From NCBI RefSeq assembly GCF_000376445.1, contig NZ_AQXI01000001.1, forward strand, positions 1,582,962 to 1,646,961: DNA of 64,000 nt, in the 5' to 3' direction. How positions within the stretch are numbered: position 1 is the first letter of the stretch; each line of letters opens with the position of its first letter. Below, piece after piece: positions 16,841-26,278 of this stretch. The notes under the pieces are model-generated. The model did not search any database. It was not told where the DNA came from and saw nothing but the letters and a program-made list of their open reading frames with translations. The stretch comes from Haladaptatus paucihalophilus DX253 (GTDB taxonomy: Archaea; Halobacteriota; Halobacteria; Halobacteriales; Haladaptataceae). A program made the position numbers and the translations under genes.

Positions 16841-18667
16841 CTACGCGGTCGGGGTGGTATTCGAGTGCAGAGAGCTGTTCTGGACGTAGATGACGGTCGT
16901 GCTGATGTGACACCCGCTGTTGAAGCCGAAGCGCTGGAACTCGTAGCGCGTGTAGCCGGACATGTAACCCTCGATGTCCTGCGCGGTGCTGTCCTGGCTG
17001 GTGCAGGTAGAGACGTCCGCGGGAGCGACGACTATCGGCGGTTTGTCGCCGCTGAGGTCCGAGGCGTTCGTCGTGCTCGCAATGTTCGCGTCGGCGGTGT
17101 CGAAGTACCACGCGAGCGGGAGACGGGCGAACCATCCACCGCCGCCTTCACCCGCTTCTACCGGATACACGTCGTCGGCGGCCTCGTTCGACGAGTAGAA
17201 CTTACTCCCGTAGAACAGCACGTCGGTTCCCTCGTTCTCGCGTGAGATGCGCTGAAGGTCGTGGAGGAGCGGTTTCGCATCGGTCGAGGACGATTGGGCG
17301 TACTGGACGAACTGGTTGTCCGGGTCCTGCGGATGTTGATAGGACGTGCTGTAGGCGGTCGCCCCGACGGAACCGACGACGAGCAGGAGGAGCACCGCGG
17401 CGGCGACGAGGCTCACGTCGTCGTGGTCCTCGTACGCTTCCCAGCCCCAGCGGAATATCAGCGCGAGGCCCACTGCCGCGGGGAACGCAAGCGGGACGAT
17501 GGCGTGGACGGTCGCCCAGCCCGCCTTGATGTCCATCACGAGCGGGTAACCGAGGATGCTGACGACGCCCCAGTAGAAGCCGAGCGAAACGAGGTCGCGC
17601 GGGCGGTCGCCGGAGTAGCGGTCGACGATGAAGCCCACGACGGCGAGGATGCAGAGCGCGAGTGCGCCGACTTTCAGCGACGTGAGGAAGTGGTCGAGGT
17701 AGGGAAGGTAGGCGTGGTCCGTGTGTCCCTGCCATCCGATGAACTCGTTCGCCACGTCCGTCGTCGCGGCGGTGAACACCTTCGGAATCATCGACGGATT
17801 CGAGAAGGATTTCCAGAGTCCCGGTCCGGGTTGGCCCTGGGAGCGCGGCGCGTAGAAGAACACGATGATGGCGAGGGCTTCCAGCGCGGCGACGAGTGCG
17901 ATACCGACCCCTTTGAGAAGCGAGTTGACGACCGACCTATCCCGCTCGTACAGTCGGAGCGCACCGTTTCGGATTCGCGGCGGAATCGCCGCGCCGATGC
18001 CTTCGTTGCCGACGCGTCGAAGAAAGAGACGGTGGTCGTAAAGCAGTACGGCCCCGCCCGCCCAACACGCCGCATACAGGAGGGCGTTTTCCTTCATCGT
18101 GAATCCCAGCGTGAAACACGCGACGGCCGCGAAGACGTACCGAAGGCGACGGGTGTCGAAGTAGCGGACGACGAACCCGAGCGCGAACACCATTACGGCG
18201 GCGAGCATCACGTCGTTGCGCATGAACCGCGAGTAGTAGAGGAGAACGGGATTCGCGGCGAAGAAGAAGGCCAGAGCGACCGTCTCGGACGCTCTGAGTC
18301 GCTTCCGGAACAGGAGCGCCGCGAGCGGGAAGAGGCCACCGATGAGGGCGACGATGAGGCGCATGGTGAAGTCGTTCGCGCCGAACAGCGAGAACACGAC
18401 GGAATCCATCTGTAACAAAAACGGACCGTGGATGATGCGCCGATAGTACCAGACACCGTTCTTGGCGAATCTGGACGCCCAGTAGGCGACGCGGGCTTCG
18501 TCCTGATGAGCGACGCGCGCGCCGAGGTTTACGAGGCGGAGGGCGAGCCCGAACGCGGTGATGAGGACGACGAGGGGGACCGGTTCGGTGAGTCGCTGGA
18601 GGAGGCTTGATTCGTCGCTCGATGTGAGCGGGCGAGCACGCTTCTGGGCGGTGTCGGAACCTTGCAT
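16841..18667 (-). CDS. GT-C glycosyltransferase-like membrane protein, Agl23 / TIGR03663 type
   Basis: The 608-residue protein has about ten or more transmembrane helices and the dolichyl-phosphate-mannose-transferase-like pattern with an acidic pair after the first helix (HQDEARVAYW, Asp56-Glu57). The C-terminal soluble domain is extracellular (YSTSYQHPQDPDNQFV onwards). It resembles the family annotated as flippase-associated Agl23 in haloarchaeal N-glycosylation; the link is by family, not proven here. It is a single gene facing the AAA ATPase 3' side and divergent from thiolase. Confidence 0.85.
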   Translation of the reverse strand: MQGSDTAQKRARPLTSSDESSLLQRLTEPVPLVVLITAFGLALRLVNLGARVAHQDEARVAYWASRFAKNGVWYYRRIIHGPFLLQMDSVVFSLFGANDFTMRLIVALIGGLFPLAALLFRKRLRASETVALAFFFAANPVLLYYSRFMRNDVMLAAVMVFALGFVVRYFDTRRLRYVFAAVACFTLGFTMKENALLYAACWAGGAVLLYDHRLFLRRVGNEGIGAAIPPRIRNGALRLYERDRSVVNSLLKGVGIALVAALEALAIIVFFYAPRSQGQPGPGLWKSFSNPSMIPKVFTAATTDVANEFIGWQGHTDHAYLPYLDHFLTSLKVGALALCILAVVGFIVDRYSGDRPRDLVSLGFYWGVVSILGYPLVMDIKAGWATVHAIVPLAFPAAVGLALIFRWGWEAYEDHDDVSLVAAAVLLLLVVGSVGATAYSTSYQHPQDPDNQFVQYAQSSSTDAKPLLHDLQRISRENEGTDVLFYGSKFYSSNEAADDVYPVEAGEGGGGWFARLPLAWYFDTADANIASTTNASDLSGDKPPIVVAPADVSTCTSQDSTAQDIEGYMSGYTRYEFQRFGFNSGCHISTTVIYVQNSSLHSNTTPTA

Positions 18668-18809
18668 CGTCGGGAGTTACCGACGATATGGTGTGGGTCC
18701 GACCAAATAGTTTCTGAAGCCGCATAGATAGTCAATAAACTTACAAACTGTTTTCCATTTACTCCGAGTTCTACGGCCACTTAAGGGCCATGAGCGAGAA
18801 TCGTGAACC

Positions 18810-19952
18810 ATGGACAGCGATACCACACCAGTCATCGCAAAGGCGGTTCGGACCCCGCAGGGGAAAGAAGGCGGCGTGTACGCCGACGTGCGGAGCGAGG
18901 ACCTCTCGATTCCGCTCGTGGACACCATCCTCGACGAGACGGGACTGACGAGCGACCATGTGGACGACCTCATGTGGGGCGTCGCCCAACAGCGCGGCGA
19001 GCAGGACAACAACGTCGCGCGCGTCATCGCACTCCTCTCGGACCTCGGTGAGGAGGTCCCCGCGACGAGCATCAACCGCTGGTGTGCCTCCTCGATGCAG
19101 GCGCTCATCAGCGCGAGCGACGCGATTCGGGCGGGCCAGCGCACGGCCATCATCGCGGGCGGCGTCGAGAACATGTCGCGCGTGCCGATGTCCGGCGGGT
19201 ACGAATCCGTCCATCCGGGACTGGCGGAACAATACAACATCCCGGAACTCCAGATGGGAATGACCGCCGAAAAGGTGGCCGAGAAGTACGACGTCTCCCG
19301 CGAAGAGCAAGACGAGTACGCGCTCCGGAGTCAACAGCGCGCCGCCGAGGCGACCGAAGCCGGGCGTTTCGACGACGAAATCGTCCCCGTCGAAACCGAG
19401 GACGGACTGGTCGAAGAAGACGAGGGCATCCGCCCGGACACCAGCATGGAAGCCCTGCAGGGCCTCCCGAGCGTGTTCAAAGCCGAAGGCACCGTGACGC
19501 CGGGCAACGCCTCCCAGATTTCCGACGGCGCGGCGGCGCTCCTCGTCACCAGCAAGGCGTTCGCGGAGGACCACGGCCTCGACGTGCTGGCGACCGTCGG
19601 CGACAACAACGTCGCTGGCGTGGACCCGACCGTGATGGGAATCGGACCGGTTCCGGCCACGAAGGGCCTGCTGGAGCGCACGGGCGAGAGCATCGACGAG
19701 TTCGACCTCGTGGAACTGAACGAGGCCTTCGCCAGCCAGACGCTCTACAGCCAGCGCCAACTCGGCGTCCCGGACGAGAAGTTCAACGTCAACGGCGGTG
19801 CCATCGCCATCGGTCACCCGCTGGGTGCCTCCGGTGCACGCCTACCCGTGACGCTCACTCACGAGATGCAAAAGCGCGACGCGAAGAAGGGCCTCGCAAC
19901 CCTCTGTGTCGGCTTCGGCCAAGGTGCGGCGATTACGTTGAAGCGCGAGTAA
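18810..19952 (+). CDS. Thiolase (acetyl-CoA C-acyltransferase)
   Basis: The 380-residue enzyme has the acyl-Cys in NRWCASSMQAL (Cys92), the GHPLGASG motif (His336) and the second Cys in TLCVGFGQGA (Cys366). This full catalytic set breaks down 3-ketoacyl-CoA or condenses acetyl-CoA. It is cytosolic. A TTAAG box about 29 bases before the ATG fits a leaderless promoter. Acyl-CoA synthetase lies 7 kb away, so it may serve fatty-acid turnover. A decayed copy of its last codons lies 145 bp downstream. Confidence 0.95.
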   Translation: MDSDTTPVIAKAVRTPQGKEGGVYADVRSEDLSIPLVDTILDETGLTSDHVDDLMWGVAQQRGEQDNNVARVIALLSDLGEEVPATSINRWCASSMQALISASDAIRAGQRTAIIAGGVENMSRVPMSGGYESVHPGLAEQYNIPELQMGMTAEKVAEKYDVSREEQDEYALRSQQRAAEATEAGRFDDEIVPVETEDGLVEEDEGIRPDTSMEALQGLPSVFKAEGTVTPGNASQISDGAAALLVTSKAFAEDHGLDVLATVGDNNVAGVDPTVMGIGPVPATKGLLERTGESIDEFDLVELNEAFASQTLYSQRQLGVPDEKFNVNGGAIAIGHPLGASGARLPVTLTHEMQKRDAKKGLATLCVGFGQGAAITLKRE

Positions 19953-19956
19953 TCGA

Positions 19957-19975
19957 CGCGAATCCCCGATTCGCG
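19957..19975. repeat. Inverted repeat, 8-bp arms, 3-nt centre (CCC)
   Basis: CGCGAATC and GATTCGCG flank CCC, four bases after the thiolase stop. No T-tract follows, so it is not an obvious terminator. Confidence 0.8.
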
Positions 19976-19990
19976 GGCGACGAGTGACTG

Positions 19991-20009
19991 TCGAGGTGGG
20001 ACACCTCGA
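19991..20009. repeat. Inverted repeat, 8-bp arms, 3-nt centre (GGA)
   Basis: TCGAGGTG and CACCTCGA flank GGA, in the gap between thiolase and the next glycosyltransferase. Confidence 0.8.
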
Positions 20010-20096
20010 AAGGAACGAGGAAGTCCTTTTGGTCGAGCTTTCACAGGGAACGAGGGAGCGGAGCGACCTCGTGACCGTCGTAAAAGGTCGTCGTGG

Positions 20097-20129
20097 CAGG
20101 GTGCGACAATCACGCTGAAGCGCGAGTGA
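20097..20129 (+). pseudogene. Remnant of a thiolase C-terminus (last 10 codons plus stop)
   Basis: Read in frame, this stretch gives QGATITLKRE and a stop. The intact thiolase ends QGAAITLKRE and a stop. Over 33 bases, 27 match and all six differences are transitions, mostly at third positions. It is either the end of a deleted second thiolase or an old copy of the gene end. Confidence 0.7.
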
Positions 20130-20209
20130 ACTCACCGTCCGCTGAATTTTTCACTCTTCTTTCACGGTTCCGGGACAGAATAATTACGGAGCAGGTCGAG
20201 TTGCGGAAC

Positions 20210-21907
20210 GTGCCCCGAAGTCGTCCCTCTACGATCACGCTCGCGTGGATGGTTCCCGCCGTCCTCGCCAGTCTCGTCGTTTTCGCGGCCTACCTGCTCA
20301 CGCACCCGTATCCCGCGACGGGCGGCGGCCTGTATCTGGCGATGGCCGACGCGATACGCGACAACGGCTATCGCCTTCCGGCGCGGGTTCCGCGGTACAC
20401 GCCGAACGGGATTCCGTTCGGCTATCCGCCGCTCGCGTTCTACGTCGCCGCGCTCGCCCGCGACGTCCTCGGCGTCGGCCCACTGGCCCTGACGCGCTTC
20501 CTGCCCGGCATCGTCACCGTCCTGACCGTGGTTCCGGCCTATCTCCTCGGACGCGAGGTGTTCGCCGACGCACCCGACAGAAACCGACGAGCGGGCCTCG
20601 CGGCGCTCGTCGTCGCGGTCAGTCCCGCCGTGTTCAAATGGCACCTCTCGGCGGGCGGTATCGTCCGCGCTCCGGCCTTCCTGTTCACGGTGACGGGGTT
20701 GTACGTCGGATTGCGGCTGTTTCGGACCCCGGAGAACCCCGTTCGCTGGGCGGTGGCGGGGGCGGTCCTGTTCGGCCTGTCGATACTCACCCATCCGTCG
20801 TACCCCGTCTTTTTCGGGACGAGCTATCTGGTCTTCTTCGTCGTCTTCGACCGCTCTGTCGCCGGACTGAAGCGCGGCGCGTTCGTCGCCGCGGGCGGCC
20901 TGCTCCTCGCGGTTCCGTGGTGGGGCCACATCGCGTCCGTCCACGGCATCGGCCTCCTCACCCGGACCGCCGGGTCGCGCCTCGGAATCGGTCGGGGAAT
21001 CTTCTGGTTCCCCTCGAAGTTCCTCTACGCCCGCCGCACGCGGTTCCTCCCCGTCTGGCACGTCCTCACGCTCGTCGGCGTGGTCGCGCTCGCGGTGCGG
21101 AAGCGCTACTTCCTGCCGCTCTGGTTCGCCGCGACGGTCGTGATGTTCCCAAAGCCGCGATTCCTCATGCTCGTCGGCGCGTTCGTCGTCGCCGCCGCAG
21201 TGTTCGACTGGTTGCCGACCATCGCGGAGGCGGCGTCGAAGCGGGACGGCATCTCGACCGACGGCGGACGATTGCCGCGCGTTTCGCTCGTTTTGCTCCT
21301 GTTGCTTTCGACCTACGGCGTGGCGACCGGCGGCCTCTACGCCGCGAACTACGGGCCGGTCCCGGAGCGGCCGCTCCACCGGCTTCAAAAGGAACCGCTC
21401 CCGTCGTACATCGACGGCGACGATATGACGGCGATGCGGTGGGTTCGAGAGCGGACGGCGGCGGACGCGACGGTCCTCGTCGCCGGTGACGCCGCGGAGT
21501 GGTTCCCGGTGTTCACCCATCGAACGGTCGTCGCCTCCCCGTGGGGTGCCGAGTGGCTGCCGCCCGAGGAGCGCGAACGGCAAATCTCGATATACCGGAA
21601 CGCGTCGGCCTGCGCGTCGGCGACCTGCATCCGGCAAACTCTCGACCGGGACGACGTATCGCCCGAGTACGTCTATCTCACCCGCGAAGGCTCCCGGAGC
21701 TGGACCGCCCGCGAGACACTGAATCGGGCACAGTGGAATGAGATGCTGGAACGCCTCGGAACGTCGAACGGGACGAGGGTCGTCTTCCGAAATCGGGACG
21801 TGGCGGTCGTACAGGTCAACGACCGAGAAAAGACGAATCGTCAGTCGTCCGCGCTGGCGGAAGCGGACTTCACCGTGCCGTCGTCGTTCCACCCGCGTTC
21901 GGCGTAG
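20210..21907 (+). CDS. GT-C (PMT/ArnT-like) membrane glycosyltransferase-like protein
   Basis: The protein (565 residues from the GTG) has a first helix (WMVPAVLASLVVFAAYLLT), a long first outer loop with PNGIPFGYPPLAFYVAALA, about nine more helices and a soluble C-terminal domain. This layout matches the PMT/GT39 clan using lipid-linked sugars. I prefer the GTG at 20210; the longer frame would read through the thiolase remnant. It could belong to surface glycosylation, but no neighbouring sugar genes confirm this. Its last 67 bases overlap the 3' end of the convergent AOR gene. Confidence 0.75.
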   Translation: MPRSRPSTITLAWMVPAVLASLVVFAAYLLTHPYPATGGGLYLAMADAIRDNGYRLPARVPRYTPNGIPFGYPPLAFYVAALARDVLGVGPLALTRFLPGIVTVLTVVPAYLLGREVFADAPDRNRRAGLAALVVAVSPAVFKWHLSAGGIVRAPAFLFTVTGLYVGLRLFRTPENPVRWAVAGAVLFGLSILTHPSYPVFFGTSYLVFFVVFDRSVAGLKRGAFVAAGGLLLAVPWWGHIASVHGIGLLTRTAGSRLGIGRGIFWFPSKFLYARRTRFLPVWHVLTLVGVVALAVRKRYFLPLWFAATVVMFPKPRFLMLVGAFVVAAAVFDWLPTIAEAASKRDGISTDGGRLPRVSLVLLLLLSTYGVATGGLYAANYGPVPERPLHRLQKEPLPSYIDGDDMTAMRWVRERTAADATVLVAGDAAEWFPVFTHRTVVASPWGAEWLPPEERERQISIYRNASACASATCIRQTLDRDDVSPEYVYLTREGSRSWTARETLNRAQWNEMLERLGTSNGTRVVFRNRDVAVVQVNDREKTNRQSSALAEADFTVPSSFHPRSA

Positions 21908-23511
21908 TACTCCGAGAGGGCGGCCTCGAAGTCGGGCAGGTCGTAGGGGAGCGTGTCGTCCTCGCGGTCGAACCCGCGTTCGTTGTTGAAGTGCCGTTCG
22001 AGTTCGACGATTTCCGCGCCGATATCCTGTAGCCGCTCGTACTCCGTATCGAGCAGGGTTTCGAGGCGCTCCTCGGTCATGAAGTCGCGCGAGAATTTGC
22101 AGACGACGCCGCTGTCGAGAACGGCGTTGTGGTTTTCTTTCGCCACGATGAGCGGCGGTTTGCCGTCGAGTCCGGTCGGGTCCACCGCCTCGTCCTTGCC
22201 GACGAGGGGGTACTCCTTCGAGTAGAACTCGGCGTACATGTGGTCGGCGCCGCGATTCGAGACGGCGAAGGCGAGGCCCTGCCCGTTCAGGGTGCGCCCG
22301 TCGTGGGCGGAGAATTCGAGTCCCTTGACCGTCCAGTCCTCGACACCGAGGTCGTCCGCGGCGCGGTGGACGCCCTCCGCGAGGAGGTCGCCCTCGTCCT
22401 CGCGGTAGGCGATCTTCTCCACGAGGTCGTGGACGAGTTCGTCGTTGCCGAACTCGTCGTTGGCGGCGAGGTAGGCCGAAATCACGTCGCCGCAGGAGAT
22501 GGTGTCCATGCCGAGTTCGTCACAGAGGTCGTTCGACTTCATCACCGAGACGATATCGTCCACGCCAGCGTTGCTCCCGAACGCCATCACCGTCTCGTAC
22601 TCCGGGCCTTCGGTTTCGAGTCCCGTCTCCTCGTCCTTCGTCGGGAGTTTGCAGGCGAAGGCACACTGCGAGCAGGTGCCTTTCTTGTACTTCTTCTCGG
22701 CGACGGCCTCGCCGCCGATGTCGCTCGCACCCTCGAACTCCAGTTCGGAGAAGTAGCGCGTCGGCAGTGCGCTCACGTGATTCGCGTACTCGGTGACGCT
22801 GGTCGTCCCGGCCGATTTCATCGGGTGGTCGTTCGCGGTGGCGGCCTCCCGGTGGACGTCCATCTGTATCGGGTCGATGTCGATATCCGGCGCCGAATCG
22901 CCCGCGAAACTGATGCACTTCACGCCCTTCGCGCCCAGCACCGCACCGAGGCCGCCGCGACCGAACGCCCGGTGTTCGGTCGTCATGATGGACGCGAAGC
23001 GGACGCGATTCTCGCCCGCGGGTCCGGCGACGACCAACTGCTCGTCGCCCAAATCGTGTTCGTCGGCCATGTACTCGCCGACCTCGGTAACGGTCGCTCC
23101 GGCGAGTTGGGGGACTTCTTCGAACTCGATTCCTTCGTCCGTGACGTGAACCGCCACCAGGTCGTCGCTTCGGCCGGTGACTTGCACCGCGCCGTACCCT
23201 GTGGCCGCGAAGTGACGCGAGAGGAATCCGCCCGCGTTCGAGGAGAGCAGGCCGTCCGTCAGCGGCGAGACGCCGGTGCAGTTCATCCGTCCCGTGAAAC
23301 TCATCGTCGAACACTGGAGCGGACCGGTGGTGAAAAAGAGGCTGTTCTCGGGACCGAACGGGTCCGCGTCGAACGGAATCCGGTCGTGTGCGAGTTTCAC
23401 GCCGACGCCGCGTCCGCCGATGAACGACGACAGCACGTCGTCAACGTCCTCGGCGACGGTCGTCCGGTCGCCCACGTCGATAGTCAGGAGCGAACCTGTC
23501 GAGTGCAACAT
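21841..23511 (-). CDS. aor: Aldehyde:ferredoxin oxidoreductase family, tungsten enzyme
   Basis: The 556-residue enzyme has the AOR N-terminal domain (IGGRGVGVKL, GGRGxG type) and the 4Fe-4S ligands Cys280, Cys283, Cys287 (CSQCAFAC) and Cys471 (GVVCKFSRD). All cluster ligands are present. Family members oxidise aldehydes to acids with ferredoxin using a tungstopterin cofactor. The C-terminal tail is short, polar and alanine/serine-rich. It is a stand-alone gene; no ferredoxin or cofactor genes lie next to it. Substrate unknown. Confidence 0.93.
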   Translation of the reverse strand: MLHSTGSLLTIDVGDRTTVAEDVDDVLSSFIGGRGVGVKLAHDRIPFDADPFGPENSLFFTTGPLQCSTMSFTGRMNCTGVSPLTDGLLSSNAGGFLSRHFAATGYGAVQVTGRSDDLVAVHVTDEGIEFEEVPQLAGATVTEVGEYMADEHDLGDEQLVVAGPAGENRVRFASIMTTEHRAFGRGGLGAVLGAKGVKCISFAGDSAPDIDIDPIQMDVHREAATANDHPMKSAGTTSVTEYANHVSALPTRYFSELEFEGASDIGGEAVAEKKYKKGTCSQCAFACKLPTKDEETGLETEGPEYETVMAFGSNAGVDDIVSVMKSNDLCDELGMDTISCGDVISAYLAANDEFGNDELVHDLVEKIAYREDEGDLLAEGVHRAADDLGVEDWTVKGLEFSAHDGRTLNGQGLAFAVSNRGADHMYAEFYSKEYPLVGKDEAVDPTGLDGKPPLIVAKENHNAVLDSGVVCKFSRDFMTEERLETLLDTEYERLQDIGAEIVELERHFNNERGFDREDDTLPYDLPDFEAALSEYYAERGWNDDGTVKSASASADD

Positions 23512-23606
23512 GAACGACGATGAGAGATTGAGGGTGATAAAGACACAGGTCGCGTTCCGGGAACCCGAAACGGCCTTGTTTCTCTACTTCAAAGGTGTAA
23601 ACAGAC

Positions 23607-23615
23607 GAATATCTT
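23607..23615 (+). promoter_or_regulatory. TATA-like box of the DUF7344 membrane regulator
   Basis: gaatatctt is centred about 25 bases before the ATG at 23635, the spacing of a leaderless start. Confidence 0.45.
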
Positions 23616-23634
23616 TTTGCGGTCAGCTATCCAA

Positions 23635-24246
23635 ATGGCGGGTAGTGTATCGTACGGCCGGGACATCACACAGTCTTCGACAATGACCACCGAGCCACCG
23701 ACTGGGGAAGGGCGGATTTCGCCGGATACCGCGTTCGAAATTCTCACCAACCCGCGGCGTCGGTACGCCCTCTCTTACCTCGGGTCGAAGTCGGGGCGGG
23801 TTTCCATCGGCGAACTCGCCGAGGCCGTCGCCGCGTGGGAGCAGGACACCAGCGTCGAACTCGTCTCCTCGAAGGAGCGAAAGTCGGTGTACACCTCGCT
23901 GTACCAGACCCATCTCCCGAAGATGGCCGACGCGGGCATCATCGTCTACGACAGACAGCGCGGACAGGTACGACTCAGCGATACGGCGACCGAACTCGAC
24001 AAATTCGTCAATCCGTCGTCGAAGACGCAAAACTGGAGTCGATACTACCTCGCGCTGGCGCTCGTCGGCGGGATCGCCATCGTCTGTAACCTCCTCGGGA
24101 TGTATCCGTTTTCGCTCGTACACATCCTCGTGTACGTCGCGCTGCTTCTCGCAGGGTTCACCCTTCTCTCGGCGGCGAATTTGGAATTCGTGCGACGAAA
24201 ACGAGACTCGTCTATCGCGGATGACACAGCGAGATGGCGCTTCTGA
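23635..24246 (+). CDS. Winged-helix (DUF7344-type) protein with two membrane helices
   Basis: The start of the domain (TAFEILTNPRRRYALSYLGS) and the segment SVYTSLYQTHLPKMADAGII are those of the haloarchaeal DUF7344 winged-helix family. Two hydrophobic helices follow (about 144-185), then a basic end, suggesting a membrane-bound DNA-binding regulator. I take the ATG at 23635 because a TATA-like box (gaatatctt) is centred about 25 bases before it. The ATG at 23683 is the alternative and would begin MTTEPPTGEG. The 3' end overlaps the antiporter gene by 35 bases. Confidence 0.8.
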   Translation: MAGSVSYGRDITQSSTMTTEPPTGEGRISPDTAFEILTNPRRRYALSYLGSKSGRVSIGELAEAVAAWEQDTSVELVSSKERKSVYTSLYQTHLPKMADAGIIVYDRQRGQVRLSDTATELDKFVNPSSKTQNWSRYYLALALVGGIAIVCNLLGMYPFSLVHILVYVALLLAGFTLLSAANLEFVRRKRDSSIADDTARWRF

Positions 24247-26104
24247 CGGCCGACTTGCGACCGAGGAAGGTCACGTGGTCGCCGTTCTGAAGCGTGAAGT
24301 CCTCGCTCGGAACTTGCGTCTCGCCGTCGCGGCCGACGAGCGCGATGAGGACGCCGTTCGGGAGTTCGGAGTCGAGTTCCTCGATGGTCTTGCCGACCAT
24401 GCTCGGTTCGGTTACTTCTATCTCCTGTACGTCGCCGCTCCGACCGAGTTCCGTCATCCAGTTCGAGAGCGCGGGGCGTTCGATAACGTTGTCGATGGCC
24501 CACGCGGTGGCGAGCGACGACGAAATCGTCCGAACCCCGAGGTCCTCGAAGGCGTCCACGTTGTCCGGGTTGTTCGCCCGAGCGATGATGGTCTCCACGT
24601 CGAACTTCGATTCGGCGAGTTGTGCGACGAGGAGATTCACGTCGTCGTCACCGGTCGCGGCGACGACGATTTTCGCGTTGTCGGCTCCCGCCGCCCGAAG
24701 GACTTCCGTATCGGTCCCGTCACCTTCGTGGACGGTGTAGCCCTCCTCACGTGCGGTCTGCAGTATCGTTTCGTCGTTCTCGATGATCACGACGTTCTCT
24801 CCGCGGTCTTCGAGGCGTGCGGCGAGCGACCGACCCACCTTTCCGCCTCCGATGATGAGTACGCGCATTGGAATCACGTTCAGATATTCTGCGATGTGTC
24901 GAGCGAATCCGCCCTCGAACACGACGGTCACGACGATGACGAGGAAGACGGTACCGATGAGCACCGCCGCCGCCGTCTCGGCGTTCGGAATCACGTCGGC
25001 TTCGTTCCGGATGCGAATCGCGAACAGCGTGGCGACCGACGCCGGAATGATGCCGCGCGGTCCGACGAGACTCATGAACGTCTTTTCGCCCCGCGTGAAT
25101 CGACCGCCGGAGGCCGAAACGAAGATGACCAGCGGTCGGATGACGAACATCACGGCGAGGACGACGACGATACCGCCGATACCGAGGTCGAACAGGTACG
25201 TCGGTTTCAGCTGCGCCGCGAGCGTGATGAACACGAACGAGAGGACGACGAGCGTGATGTCGCCCTTGAACTCCTCTATCTTCTCCTCGTACGGAAGGTT
25301 CGCGTTCCCGAGCAGGATGCCCGCCGTCGCGACGGCCGCGATGCCCGCTTCCTTGGCAACGAAGTCGGCCGCGGCGTACGCGGTCAGCGCCCCGACGAGA
25401 ATCAGCAGGCGGGAGTTCTGTGGCGCGTTCCCTCGCGAGAGGTTGAGCCGGTGGAGTACGTACCAGAGAATACCGGCGACGACGAGACCGACGAGGACGC
25501 CGGTCCCGAGTCGGCGAACGAAGGACGCCAGAAACTCGCCGAAGTCGAACCCGTTCGACCCGGTGAGGACGAGAACTTCGAACATCACCACGGCGAGGAT
25601 GGCGGCGGACACGTCGTTCGCGATACCTTCCGTTTCGAGCGCGGCACCGACTCGGTCCCGCACCGCCACGACCGAGAGTATCGGGCTGATGACCGTCGGA
25701 CCGGTCGCCACGAGCAGCGACCCGATGAGAAGGGAGAGGTCCCACGGTTGCCTGAGCGCGTAGCGCACGACGGTGGCCGTCCCGAGCAACGAGATGAGGG
25801 CACCGACGGTGATGAGGCGTATCTGTGCCGACGGTGCCTCCCGGAGTTTGCTCACTTTGAGGTGGAACGCCCCCTCGAAGACGATGATGGCGACGCTCAA
25901 GCCGACGATGGACGAGAGCGCGTCACCGAACGCCGACGGGTCGAGCAGCCCGAGTCCGACCGGGCCGAAGAGAACACCGGCCGAGATGAGAAACAGGACG
26001 CTCGGCACTTGGAACCGATCCGCGAGCACCTGTGAGACGACGCCCAGTCCGATGATGGCGGTGACTATGTACAGCAACTGCGCACTCGCTGCCTCGGCAC
26101 TCAC
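24212..26104 (-). CDS. CPA-type cation:proton antiporter with TrkA-N and TrkA-C domains
   Basis: The 630-residue protein has about twelve membrane helices of the NhaP/KefB type (LADRFQVPSVLFLISAGVL, LVATGPTVISPILSVV). It continues with a Rossmann TrkA-N domain (MRVLIIGGGKVGRSLAARL) and a TrkA-C domain (TEPSMVGKTIEELDSELP). NAD(H) binding is expected to gate Na+ or K+ exchange against protons. I use the GTG at 26104 because a GGAGG lies seven bases before it; the longer frame lacks a signal. It suits a salt-in halophile's K+/Na+/pH control. Confidence 0.93.
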   Translation of the reverse strand: MSAEAASAQLLYIVTAIIGLGVVSQVLADRFQVPSVLFLISAGVLFGPVGLGLLDPSAFGDALSSIVGLSVAIIVFEGAFHLKVSKLREAPSAQIRLITVGALISLLGTATVVRYALRQPWDLSLLIGSLLVATGPTVISPILSVVAVRDRVGAALETEGIANDVSAAILAVVMFEVLVLTGSNGFDFGEFLASFVRRLGTGVLVGLVVAGILWYVLHRLNLSRGNAPQNSRLLILVGALTAYAAADFVAKEAGIAAVATAGILLGNANLPYEEKIEEFKGDITLVVLSFVFITLAAQLKPTYLFDLGIGGIVVVLAVMFVIRPLVIFVSASGGRFTRGEKTFMSLVGPRGIIPASVATLFAIRIRNEADVIPNAETAAAVLIGTVFLVIVVTVVFEGGFARHIAEYLNVIPMRVLIIGGGKVGRSLAARLEDRGENVVIIENDETILQTAREEGYTVHEGDGTDTEVLRAAGADNAKIVVAATGDDDVNLLVAQLAESKFDVETIIARANNPDNVDAFEDLGVRTISSSLATAWAIDNVIERPALSNWMTELGRSGDVQEIEVTEPSMVGKTIEELDSELPNGVLIALVGRDGETQVPSEDFTLQNGDHVTFLGRKSAVRSAISLCHPR

Positions 26105-26111
26105 TGCTGGC

Positions 26112-26116
26112 CCTCC
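26112..26116 (-). promoter_or_regulatory. Shine-Dalgarno site for the antiporter GTG start
   Basis: The minus strand reads GGAGGGCCAGCA then GTG. This gives a clear SD at a normal distance and supports the internal GTG. Confidence 0.7.
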
Positions 26117-26278
26117 ATGTATCGGGAAGGAAAAGCTGGACGGGTATAAAATAGCATGGTCTGAATGGGACACTGCAGCGGGAAAGGAGCCGAACTGGAT
26201 TGCCAATCGTTTCGATTCTCGGCCGAAAAGTGGTCGTTTGTCAAGATTCTCTTCGAAAAGACCGGTTCGAGGTGAGAT

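Noticed and set aside
20093-20209. Longer start of the glycosyltransferase-like gene at 20093
   Set aside because: It would read through the thiolase remnant in another frame and gives a hydrophilic leader before the first helix.
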